Below are positions 42,911 through 51,473 of a stretch of DNA of 64,000 nt, piece by piece. The DNA lies in the NCBI GenBank assembly GCA_950022655.1, contig OX465579.1, positions 45,921,950 to 45,985,949 of the forward strand, in the 5' to 3' direction. Within the stretch, counting starts at the first letter, position 1, and each line of letters begins with the position of its first letter. Source of the DNA: Alentia gelatinosa. Lineage: Eukaryota > Annelida > Polychaeta > Phyllodocida > Polynoidae. The notes below the pieces were generated by a model that worked only from the letters and a program-made list of their open reading frames with translations, had not been told where the DNA came from and searched no databases. Both the position numbers and the translations under genes were made by a program.

Positions 42911-44330
42911 ATGGACGAGAAGGATGAAAACACAGATGAACGACTGAAAACTCTGGAGGCGTCGATCTCTACTATTTTGAAGATGGTATCGGCTCCTTCA
43001 AGTACGATAAAGAAGGAAAAATCCAGAAGAACTCGCTCGAGGACTCGCAAGGAAAAGAAATCAAGAAGTTCTTCAACCTCGTCAGACTCAAGTGATAGTT
43101 CTCGTTCAGCGGACTCTTCAAAATCGCCGAGTAGAGAAAAACGAAGCCGTCGTGTTGGTAAATATGATAATTCGAAATACTTAGAAAAGGATGAAAAAGT
43201 TCTAAACTTTGAAACATTATCGCTGGTAAATTTGAAACTAATGAAATCTTTGTTGGAAAAGGGAAAAGATGTCTCAGGTTTTTTAGAACATCAAATTTTA
43301 ATAGCCGAGAAAGCCAGGACAAAAGTTTCCACTGCGATACTTTAATTCGCTACGATTCATCTGTTAAAAACCGTGCTAATAAGTCTGGAATCAGTGCTTT
43401 TGATAAAGTAGAAGCTTGCGAGATAATGAAATATCTATCCTATGACGGAACTATCAGTGCTAGAAATGCGAAAAGTAAAGTTTCAAGTACTAAATCTACG
43501 ATAAATCACACTTGTAATGCTTACAATAAGTCGGAAAATGGCTGCCATTTCTCCAACTATAAGTATCACTACAAGTGCTCTGGGTGTTCCTCAAATAACC
43601 ATGGTTATTTCGCATGTACAGCGAAGAAACAGGGTCAAAAATTATGCCTAGCGACGAGTAACCGCAAAGCTGACGATATTGATACTTTGTATCGTTTTGA
43701 ATCTATTAATAATCGAGGTCAGACCGCTAACGGTAGTGACGTCAATCTTGATCTCGCTTTTGAATCTGAAACGGTTACTCAGGATTACGCACCGGTGGAG
43801 GAGGATTCGTTGGAAATCGCTCAAAATGATTCTAATTTATCGGTTGGTAATGAATTCGTTAAACTGTACAATGTTGATGGTTTTGATAACAAATTCGTTG
43901 AATTTGAAAATAGCTATGTATCAGTTAATCTGGAAAATGAAGTCTGCGAGGCCTCGTTTGAGGCGGGAGTTGATAACCCGGGTAATCCAAGTGTCGATTT
44001 TCAATGTGAGTTTTTGAATCTCACAGATTTAAACATAACTGATAAATGTTTTGGTAGAAAAGGCTTTAACATTGTTGATACAGACATAAATACTTCCTAT
44101 GAAACTCCAAATTACAATTCTATATTAGCGAATCCTTGGTATGGAGAGATGTCTGATATATTAACTAACGAATTATTGGAGGGTAAAGTAGCTTACGCAG
44201 TTGAAAAGCCTAAATGCGTTCACGCATTAGGGGCTGTAATAAAGAGTAATGGCAAATTACGTCCGATTACAGACTGTTCAATGCCCGATGGCATTAGCAT
44301 CAACAATTTCATGGATAGTATGCGGCATCA
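42911..44330 (+). pseudogene. Element A gag and start of RT
   Basis: A likely start is MDEKDENTDERLKTLEASIS at 42911. A Ser/Arg/Lys-rich basic region follows, then RRVGKYDNSKYLEKDEKVLN and LSLVNLKLMKSL. The frame breaks at about 43320-43345. The next frame carries SSVKNRANKSGISAF, IMKYLSYDGTISARNAK and a Cys/His cluster CNAYNKSENGCHFSNYKYHY then KCSGCSSNNHGYFAC. After an acidic linker it enters the RT N-terminus, NYNSILANPWYGEM, CVHALGAVIKSNGKLRPITD. A second break lies at about 44330, just before VVDIKSAYRSV. Confidence 0.7.
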
Positions 44331-44351
44331 AACCTTGTAGGCGGAGAATTT

Positions 44352-44744
44352 ATGAGTGTGGTAGATATCAAATCCGCCTATCGTTCAGTTAATGTTAATC
44401 CAGACCATACCAAATTTCAGGGTTTTTCTTGGAATTTTGGGGAAAATGATTGTTATTTTGAAGACAAAAGACTCTGTTTTGGCTTAAAGTGTGCACCAAA
44501 CATTTTTACAAGGATTTTTAATTTTGTTGTTAATGCCGCAACTCAATCTGGTATTGAAAATGTAACAAATTACCTGGACGATTTTCTGGTCATTGGGAAA
44601 TCAGAACTAGATTGTTTATCCAAACGTGATAATCTAATACACTTGTTAAAAAGCCTGGGGTTTGAAATATCGTTATCAAAAGTAACTCAACCATCACAAA
44701 CGACTGTGTTTTGGGGAATTCTTATAAATTCGGTGGATATGTAA
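44352..44744 (+). pseudogene. Element A reverse transcriptase core
   Basis: Motif A VVDIKSAYRSV, then KRLCFGLKCAPNIFTRIF (motif B), catalytic NYLDDFLVI (motif C), LGFEISLSKV and VFWGILINSVDM. An in-frame TAA follows VDM where related proteins continue (VDM, then LSLPQEK), so the RT to RNase H connection is cut by a point mutation. Confidence 0.8.
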
Positions 44745-45490
44745 TTGTCTTTACCTCAGGAGAAAATCATAAAGCTAAAAGGAAGTATCAGAATTATAAA
44801 AGAAAACGGTAAAGTTTGCAAAAAGGATCTAGAGAGAGAGTCGGTGGACTTGTTTCTTTTTGTGCTCAAGTTGTCCGCGGCGGACGTACCTTTAGCCGTA
44901 GGATTTTTGATTTATGTGCCACTTTAAATCGTAAAGGGTATAAGGCAGTCACTCCTAATCTGTTGGACGATTTAAACTGGTGGGAAATTTTTTTTTCAAT
45001 TTTTAATGGACGAGAAGTGATACAAAGAGACTGTAACTATTGTCCGATCGTTTCGGATTCATCGCTCACGGGGTTTGGAGCCTGGGCGGGCAAGGATTTC
45101 AAATATGGGACTTGGAATGATAACAAGATTCCGGGAATTGACGATTCCCATTTTGCATTATCTCCTCAGAGTGATAAAATCGATGTAAATATTAATCTTT
45201 ACGAGTTATGGCCAGTTCTTTTAGGCGTTAAACGCTGGGCCGAGGTTTATCACAATTGTTGTATTAAAATAATCACAGATAACATGCAGGTATTAGCGAT
45301 GATTAATACTGGGAGGAGTCGGAACGATCAGTGCATGAAATGGCTGTGAGTACTTTTTTGGATTTGTCTTCTTCACAATTTGAGTCTCAAGGCTACTTAC
45401 ATTAGGTCAGAAGATAATGTTTTAGCTGATCAATTGTCCAGGGTTTCTTATAAAGGATACAAGGATAAATTATTCAACTCCCTTGCTTCT
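44745..45490 (+). pseudogene. Element A RNase H
   Basis: Spread over three frames. LSLPQEKIIKLKGSI starts in one. After a shift near 44840 come FCAQVVRGGRTFSRRIFDL, then CPIVSDSSLTGFGAW (first catalytic Asp), INLYELWPVLLGVKRWAE (Glu) and IIITDNMQVLAMI (Asp). After 45349 the last block, TYIRSEDNVLADQLSR, is in yet another frame. The domain is complete in content but cannot be translated. Confidence 0.7.
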
Positions 45491-45506
45491 ATGAGAATGT
45501 GTTGTT

Positions 45507-46469
45507 TTGATTCCAGACCCACAGCTAGACATGCTCCGGGAAAAACATGAAGTGATACTTTCTAATTGTATCTCAGTAAATACCCGTAGGGTAAGAGAAA
45601 ACCAGATAAATTGTTATCGTAGGTTCTGTGATATTAGAAAGTGGAAACCTTTTCCTGTTAACATTTCTAATTTTTCTCTTTATGTGGTATTTTTATCACA
45701 ACATATGAAACCCATTTTGATAAAGAATTATATTTCCGCGATTAATTTTGAGAATAAATTGTGTGGATTTGAGGATTTTTCCTCTAATTTTTTTATAAAG
45801 ATGACAGTAAAGGGTATTACAAGATTAGATGTGGCGGAAAAAACCATAAGATACCCGATTACTTTATCAGACTTGGTGTCTACGTATCAAAAATTAAATT
45901 TCAAGTTGGACTCTGATCTAACCCTATGGATATGTTTTCTTCTTGGTTTCAGAGGGTTACTGAGAAAATCTCACTACACTTTATCTCAACACACTTTAAA
46001 GTGGGAACATGTTATTATCGCCACTGACCATGTCATTATAAATATTATATCGTCTAAAGTGGACCAATTCGGTACAAAACCTCAGGTCTTGAGGTTTGAT
46101 ATTATTCCAGACTCTATTTTCTGTCTGGTTTTTTATTTAAAAGTATTATTCTCTAGGCATTCACCAGGTCCAGAGGATTTTCTCCTTAGATCCTCTTCAG
46201 GTGGTACACTCTTGCCACTAACTTGTCAATTTGTGAATAACAAATTAAAAATCCTGGCTAGTATTTGTGGTTTTGGAGATAAGTTGGTTTCATGTCACTC
46301 TTTGCGGCATGGGGGAGCCACTTTTCTCAAAGATATTGGCTTAGATATCTCTGATATTAAGAGCAGGGGGAATTGGACTTCCTCGGTTGTTCACACTTAT
46401 CTCCACAATACATCGTTTTCTGTGGCGTCCTCAGATCGGATTGCCTCGGAATTCTTGTCTAAATTTTAA
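45507..46469 (+). CDS. Element A tyrosine recombinase
   Basis: 320 open codons. An N-terminal helical core-binding region (NTRRVRENQINCYRRFCDI, ISAINFENKL) is followed by the catalytic domain: Arg in LLGFRGLLRKSHY, SCHSLRHGGATFL (H-x-x-R), SRGNW, and the nucleophile Tyr in VVHTYLHNT. Such enzymes integrate the circular cDNA of DIRS-type elements by strand exchange. The first codon used here is not certain. Unlike pol in the same element, it has no stop or frameshift. Confidence 0.8.
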   Translation: MIPDPQLDMLREKHEVILSNCISVNTRRVRENQINCYRRFCDIRKWKPFPVNISNFSLYVVFLSQHMKPILIKNYISAINFENKLCGFEDFSSNFFIKMTVKGITRLDVAEKTIRYPITLSDLVSTYQKLNFKLDSDLTLWICFLLGFRGLLRKSHYTLSQHTLKWEHVIIATDHVIINIISSKVDQFGTKPQVLRFDIIPDSIFCLVFYLKVLFSRHSPGPEDFLLRSSSGGTLLPLTCQFVNNKLKILASICGFGDKLVSCHSLRHGGATFLKDIGLDISDIKSRGNWTSSVVHTYLHNTSFSVASSDRIASEFLSKF

Positions 46470-46484
46470 TTGACTTCGTTTTGT

Positions 46485-46529
46485 GTTTGGCGGGTTTCTG
46501 CCTGTTATTTATTCAAATTTCCGCCAAAC
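46485..46529. terminator. Hairpin after element A recombinase
   Basis: GTTTGGCGG (46485-46493) and CCGCCAAAC (46521-46529), a perfect 9-bp stem with a 27-nt loop, start 16 bp after the YR stop. It could be part of the element's terminal repeat or a 3'-end signal. The role is inferred. Confidence 0.4.
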
Positions 46530-46841
46530 CTGTCTCTGTGTCAATTCATATCCTATATTATTCTAACCATTATACTACATTGGCCTATTAATATTATATA
46601 TATATATAATATATATACATAAATCCTTTACTCGTTGTTGAATAGTATTAATAGAATATACAAACATAATCATAGTGATAATATAATAGGTATAATATAT
46701 ATATAAACAGATACAGAGACTGTGGGTTTGGGTGTACGTGTATTTTATTAAAGACACCAAAAACATGCCAAAACACCCAAACCAAAAGAAAACACAGTCA
46801 AAGAAAAAGAGAGAAAAAAAGAAAGGAAAATAGTACAATTT
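46530..46841. other. Low-complexity spacer between elements A and B
   Basis: AT-rich with several short TA runs (46593-46618, 46685-46703) and an AAGAAA-rich end. It contains the undefined 3' ends of both converging elements. Confidence 0.5.
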
Positions 46842-47818
46842 TTAGATAAACACTAATTTAACAATATGTTTATCTAATGATGGTTTAGATTCTAACGAAC
46901 GATCAAGGTACAATAGAACACACAAACTTTTCCAATATCCAATTGTCTTGATTTCGGTGAGAGAGAAACCAGCTTTGAATAAAGTAGTTGCTCCTCCTCT
47001 CCTTAGAGAGTGAGTTGTAGTAGCCGGAATAGATAATTCCAAACATACTTTTTTAAGTCTTGACAATAACCAAGAATAAGACCCTCGTACCAATAATGGG
47101 CCTTTATAATACGAAATCAATTGTGATGACAAACTCGGGTAATTGGTTTGTGCCAATAGTAAAGAAACATAATGGTGAACACAAAAAGGTGACCCTGGGA
47201 TACAAGAGAAAGGAATAGAAAAAATCCTATCATTGTATTGTATCGTTTTAGATCTTGTAATATAAATTATTAAATAATTTGAAAATATTTTAATATCAGC
47301 AATCTTAATACAATAATCAACTTCTACGTAATTAGATTTGCGTAGAAGGCTTCGAAAACCTAAAATGAGGGCAACCCAAATACACAAATTTTCATGTACA
47401 GATAAATCCAATGACTGAAAAATTATTTTGATATCATAGAGGGATAAAGGTCTTGCTTGCGATACCACGTTACCAATTGATCTTTCGACTCCCAGTAAAA
47501 GACGTCTTATGCCATGAGTTTCTGGAAAAGTATAACCATGAATCTCATGTAGAGATTTTATGGCAGATAAATAGATAATGATGGATATTAATTTGAATTT
47601 CTCTGCCATAAAGGTTATATAGAACAGTTTTTTCATTACTTGGTAATGGTGTAAAATTGAAAGTATCGTAAAATTTTAAAAAAATGGTAACATTGGCATT
47701 TGCGAGTCCGTGCTGAATTTGATGAAAGCCAGGATTCCTGGTAATTATTCATGTTCTCGGACAATTCAGCAACTGCAAGCAACAAAAACCATGTATAAAT
47801 TTGACTGGAATATTGCAC
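46842..47818 (-). pseudogene. Element B tyrosine recombinase
   Basis: N-terminal part SSNSARTRKCQCYHFFKIL (47818-47636) and then, after one frameshift at about 47636, LISIIIYLSAIKSLHEIHGY, catalytic Arg in LILGFRSLLRKSNY, THSLRRGGATTLF (H-x-x-R), TIGYWKS and Tyr in VLLYLDRS. All catalytic positions are present in the 264-codon second frame. Only the N-terminal frameshift disables it. Confidence 0.75.
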
Positions 47819-47819
47819 T

Positions 47820-48480
47820 TCCTTTTTTGACTGAAAAAACGTGATAAATAGTCTGGTACGATATTGTCAGTTGTGCTTATATGAGATGAAACGACATGAA
47901 AATTATACACAACAGAAATCCAAAAAAGTTCTCGTATCCGATTCATAGTAGCAGTGGATCAGCTACGGCCCGTATTAATCGCTACTAGCGACTTCGTCGC
48001 GTCGTACTTGAAATAGGGTGAGGGCTTAGTGGCGCCGCCTACTATTAATACCGGAAACTACCAAAATAGTTCCCAAGCATCATTTCACGTGACACCGATT
48101 TTACCGACTACCAGCGCAATTTGGCCCTTCAGTCTCCCACCCTAGATTGGGTTCACTCTGTCCCTATGTGCTGGAGATTCTCCAAGCGGATTCGACGGAA
48201 TTCTACCGTTTTAAATATAGTAGGTAATCACGACTTGTGTGTTGTTGGATACGAAACATACTTTTTTTCCAGACCATAGATGACCCCAGCGATACGCTGC
48301 ACAAACAACGGGCCACAACTCTCTAACATTTATATCCATTGAATCCAAAAATTCAGTTGGTGCTGGGCAAAAATGGTGGTTTGAAAAAAATTCCGGAAAA
48401 ACAATAGATTGATCCCAAGCACCTATTAACCAATCTCCGGAAAAAACAGCACCAAAACCGGACATTGAAGAGTCTGCCAA
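47820..48480 (-). pseudogene. Element B RNase H, interrupted
   Basis: First half: MADSSMSGFGAVFSGDWLIG (Asp), MDINVRELWPVVCAAYRWGH (Glu), SNNTQVV (Asp-to-Asn at the third site). The second half, MNRIRELFW...HISTTDNIVPDYLSR, is separated by about 265 bp of unrelated GC-richer DNA (47952-48216). About a dozen residues are missing at the junction. Confidence 0.65.
47952..48216. mobile_element. 265-bp insertion in element B RNase H
   Basis: Unlike its AT-rich host, this segment is GC-richer and non-coding. ATAGTAG stands on both sides (47945-47951 and 48217-48223), a possible 7-bp target duplication. No family recognised. The reading frame is not restored exactly by removing it, so a small deletion must also have occurred. 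Confidence 0.45.
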
Positions 48481-48749
48481 AAATGAAATTTCATATCTCG
48501 GAATTATGTTCGCGTTACCGTTGAAAATTTCACATAAGTTCCTCCACCAAGAAAGATCCTCTTTAATCCACTCCGGTAGGATTTGTAGACCTTTTGTCTC
48601 CCTGATTTGTCTCGAAAAATTTATGAGACTTCTAGAAAAAGTACGGCCTCCACATACTACTGTACTACAGTGTGATAAAATTCCACAGAGTACTTCTATT
48701 TATATAAAGGAAGCTCTTGTTTTTGAACAAAATTCATTAACCAATTTTT
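48481..48749 (-). pseudogene. Element B RT/RNase H connection
   Basis: Minus-strand sequence between the RT and RNase H blocks, with frames broken. FSRQIRETKGLQILPEWI-type content is visible in parts. It corresponds to the FCAQVVRGGRTF region of element A. Confidence 0.4.
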
Positions 48750-49950
48750 TCAATTTTTCAAAGATAATGTCATTGAGATACTACTGATAGCAATACCTAA
48801 AAAAAGAACCTCTCTGTTAGGGGAAAAAACCTTTTTCCGAGAAATACCGAAACCAAGTGAACGAATTAAATTAATAATTGCTAAAAGAGCGTTATTACAT
48901 TCCATTTGGTCTTCACTAATTACTAAAAAATCATCCAAATACCCATAAACACGCAAAAAAACCTTTCCTTTTCATACAACGCACAATAAATTCCGTTATT
49001 TGTGTGAAAATTTCAATCCAAATACCAGCGAATTAGATTCTAAAAAACAGTCTGAACTATTTATCTGCCAGCGAAAGCCTTGGAAAGTGCGGTGAAGAGG
49101 ATGCACAGTTATTGAACGATAAGCATCTTTAATATCAACGATAGCAAAATAACAGTTTCTCGTGATATTATCAGTAACCTCGTCCAGTTTTAAATAACAG
49201 AACTTTGAACAAGTGGTAGACATAAAGTTATTAATACTGGCCTGTTTTACAATCTGTTATCGGCCTTAATGTATTTGAGTCTTTTTTGATAACGGCCGCG
49301 ATAGCATGTATACATCTAGGCCTATCGCTAACGATAGTCACCTTGCCTTCTTTCAATTCTCTCTGAATGATTCTGTCCATCTGAGATCGGAATTCCTGGT
49401 TAAGAATACTATTATAATTAACTGCGTCATATTCACCAGAAAATTTGTTATCCACAATAGAAAATCCGCTAAGAATTCCATTATAGATATAGTCAGCATT
49501 AATGTCAGGTTCACCTTGACCATAATAATAGTCCCAGAATATACAAGGGTTTAGTGTAGTCCTTCTACATTCTAAAGTATGAATACCTGTACAATTACTA
49601 GAGCATGGACAATTGAACTCGTTGACACATTGACCCACAGCGAATCTACTAGAATGATACTTACTGGTAACAACATGATCAGCGCTAACGTTTGATAAAT
49701 TACCAAGAGAATTACCAGGAACGTCAGGGAATATACCCGTACCACTGCTAACAATGGCCGGTTCTGTATCAAGTACATCAAGTACATCAAGTACCTCAGG
49801 TGTTACAACTTTCCTATTGACCACCGGGGCAATAGAATGGCCCTTAGCGGAAACAGAAACATTATAGGAATCAATCACCATAGGAATATGATCATTTACA
49901 CAAAAAGGTTCTGAGTCGACATCATGTACAAATTTGTTATCAATTAACAC
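48750..49950 (-). pseudogene. Element B reverse transcriptase
   Basis: 49950-49231: an acidic linker, then VNYNSILNQEFRSQMDRII, CIHAIAAVIKKDSNTLRPIT and DCKTGQY. 49223-48996: AIVDIKDAYRSITVHPLHRT (motif A), SNSLVFGLKF. 48956-48750: RVYGYLDDFLVI (catalytic YLDD), LGFGISRKKV, FLGIAIS. Three frames, with losses at about 49230 and 48960-48996 (motif B is damaged). The order is the same as in element A. Confidence 0.75.
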
Positions 49951-50037
49951 ACAATCATTAGAAAAAGAATTATCAGCGCCTATTAGTCATTTAGACTCTG
50001 ATTTGCTCTTTTTTGTACATTTCAGGGCAGGGTGATT

Positions 50038-50238
50038 GGTTACTCATGGGCTTTGCTCAGGGGTAGTCATTGCTTCCCCCGGTGTCCCCCTCTACCGCGC
50101 CTCACGGGCGCCCCTCCTGCCCCCTCGCGGCTTTCACACTTACTACGCAGTCACGTGGTACAGCCCGGTCCAGACCCCGGCCTCACTTCTCCTTCACCCG
50201 CCCTGCAGTACGCACGTACTACAGTACCAATTTTCGTC
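50038..50238 (+). repeat. Element C split direct repeat A1
   Basis: 201 bp from GGTTACTCATGGGCTTTGCT to CAATTTTCGTC, repeated at 54780-54980. It forms the left end of the element and probably contains its promoter. Confidence 0.92.
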
Positions 50239-50320
50239 TCTTGGCCACGTGCTTCGCCTCATACTCCCCGAGTACAGGCTAGCACCCCCATACACGCGAT
50301 ACGGTACAGCGAAAGGAGAA

Positions 50321-51463
50321 ATGGGTCCTACGACGAGGAATACCCCGGTGCCCAGCACATCGAAGCCGACGGAATCCACGGTGGAATCGGAGGCCACTCT
50401 CCAGGAAACGGCCGAGTCCAACGAGAACATCGAGTCGGTCTCGGACAGCGGGCGCACGGTAAAAACGGCTAGGATCTCGAAGCTCGAGTCCAACATGGAA
50501 AAGATGGGAAGGACGATGGATAGTATGTTTCAGACGATGCAGGCGATGGCACGACAACGGTCGCCGACCAGGGCTACACAACCGACGGTCCGAGAGGCAC
50601 GCTCCACGGCCGAGGACCGGACAAGAGACTGGGCCCAGGACCAGACGTCGAGGCTGCCCGCACCCAGACAACTCAGGGAACGCTACCTGAGCGAGGAACT
50701 GCTCCAGCGAGAGATCGACCGCGAGGGCATTCGGCATGAGCGCACGGCCGGTAGGTTTTCATCTGACTTGACCGTACATAAACTCATTTCTAAGCCGTAT
50801 ATGTATGTCGAACGTGAGGGCTTGTATACCATGTCACAAAAGCTCGAGGTTAGGGGAAGCTTGGCCCCCATGGAGTATGTGAGCGCATTCTTACTGATGA
50901 TGGAGGACGAGCGGGCGATACCCGAGGGCGACCGTCGAGACATGTACAGGCACCTCTCGCAGGTAACGGTGGACGCCCAGACACGGCCGTGGCCCGCGGT
51001 TAGGAGGTGGTCTAACTACATATTCGATCAGGTAGAGGCCGGCCGTGTGTACTGGTCGGACCACGTGCGCATTCAAGACGAACGCGTACGCATAGCTATG
51101 ACGGCCGCCACCAGCGCCCCTAACGGTCAAGACGGAGGAAGGGACGGAGCCCGAGAGCTCCCCTGCCGGGCGTACAACTCGGAGCGAGGTTGTCGCCTAC
51201 GGAACGGACATCAGGACGGGCAGATCAAATGGGTTCATGTTTGTTCGTTCTGCGATTCGGTGGGGCGGATGTGCACGCACTCTATACACGCGTGCAACAG
51301 GAAACTCGTGTATGGTGCGGGTTATGACAACGCTGCACCAACATCCGCACCCGCCCCACGAAGGACGCCGCACGCCGGACACACGGTCCGCCCCACCGAA
51401 CTAGGAGTGCAGAAACAACACGGCACGGCTTCAAAAAACGGACCGGACGCGCCCCGCGAGTGA
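50321..51463 (+). CDS. Element C gag-like protein
   Basis: 380 codons from ATG 50321 (MGPTTRNTPVPSTSKPTEST). The frame is also open upstream through A1 but without an ATG. Order: Ser/Thr/Glu-rich N-terminus; a helical segment ISKLESNMEKMGRTMDSMFQ likely to form a coiled coil; a basic region; an alpha-helical middle (SDLTVHKLISKPYMYVEREG, YVSAFLLMMEDERAI); and a Cys/His cluster near the C-terminus, CRAYNSERGC then HVCSFCDSVGRMC with HSIHAC. It would bind RNA and assemble particles. It ends PRE-stop; pol overlaps it in the -1 frame. Confidence 0.75.
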   Translation: MGPTTRNTPVPSTSKPTESTVESEATLQETAESNENIESVSDSGRTVKTARISKLESNMEKMGRTMDSMFQTMQAMARQRSPTRATQPTVREARSTAEDRTRDWAQDQTSRLPAPRQLRERYLSEELLQREIDREGIRHERTAGRFSSDLTVHKLISKPYMYVEREGLYTMSQKLEVRGSLAPMEYVSAFLLMMEDERAIPEGDRRDMYRHLSQVTVDAQTRPWPAVRRWSNYIFDQVEAGRVYWSDHVRIQDERVRIAMTAATSAPNGQDGGRDGARELPCRAYNSERGCRLRNGHQDGQIKWVHVCSFCDSVGRMCTHSIHACNRKLVYGAGYDNAAPTSAPAPRRTPHAGHTVRPTELGVQKQHGTASKNGPDAPRE

Positions 51464-51473
51464 GCGTGGCGCG
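51433..51473 (+). promoter_or_regulatory. Candidate programmed -1 frameshift signal
   Basis: In gag frame the bases 51433-51439 read A AAA AAC, a canonical X-XXY-YYZ slippery heptamer. After an 8-nt spacer, CGCGCC (51448-51453) and GGCGCG (51468-51473) form a perfect 6-bp GC stem whose 14-nt loop contains the gag stop TGA (51461-51463). Loop bases GCGT (51464-51467) could pair with ACGC (51476-51479) to make a pseudoknot. A -1 shift enters the pol frame exactly, and pol is open there without an ATG. The elements are seen in the sequence; function is inferred. Confidence 0.65.

Larger units (their letters stand above)
42700..46530 (+). mobile_element. Element A: YR retrotransposon, decayed pol
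   Basis: Order gag, RT, RNase H, tyrosine recombinase, all plus strand: the DIRS-order layout, with no integrase or LTRs. Gag and pol are broken by several frameshifts and one stop, while YR is a full open frame. Ends are not defined; no split direct repeats are recognised. The gag is closely related to relic D at 23.7 kb. Confidence 0.75.
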
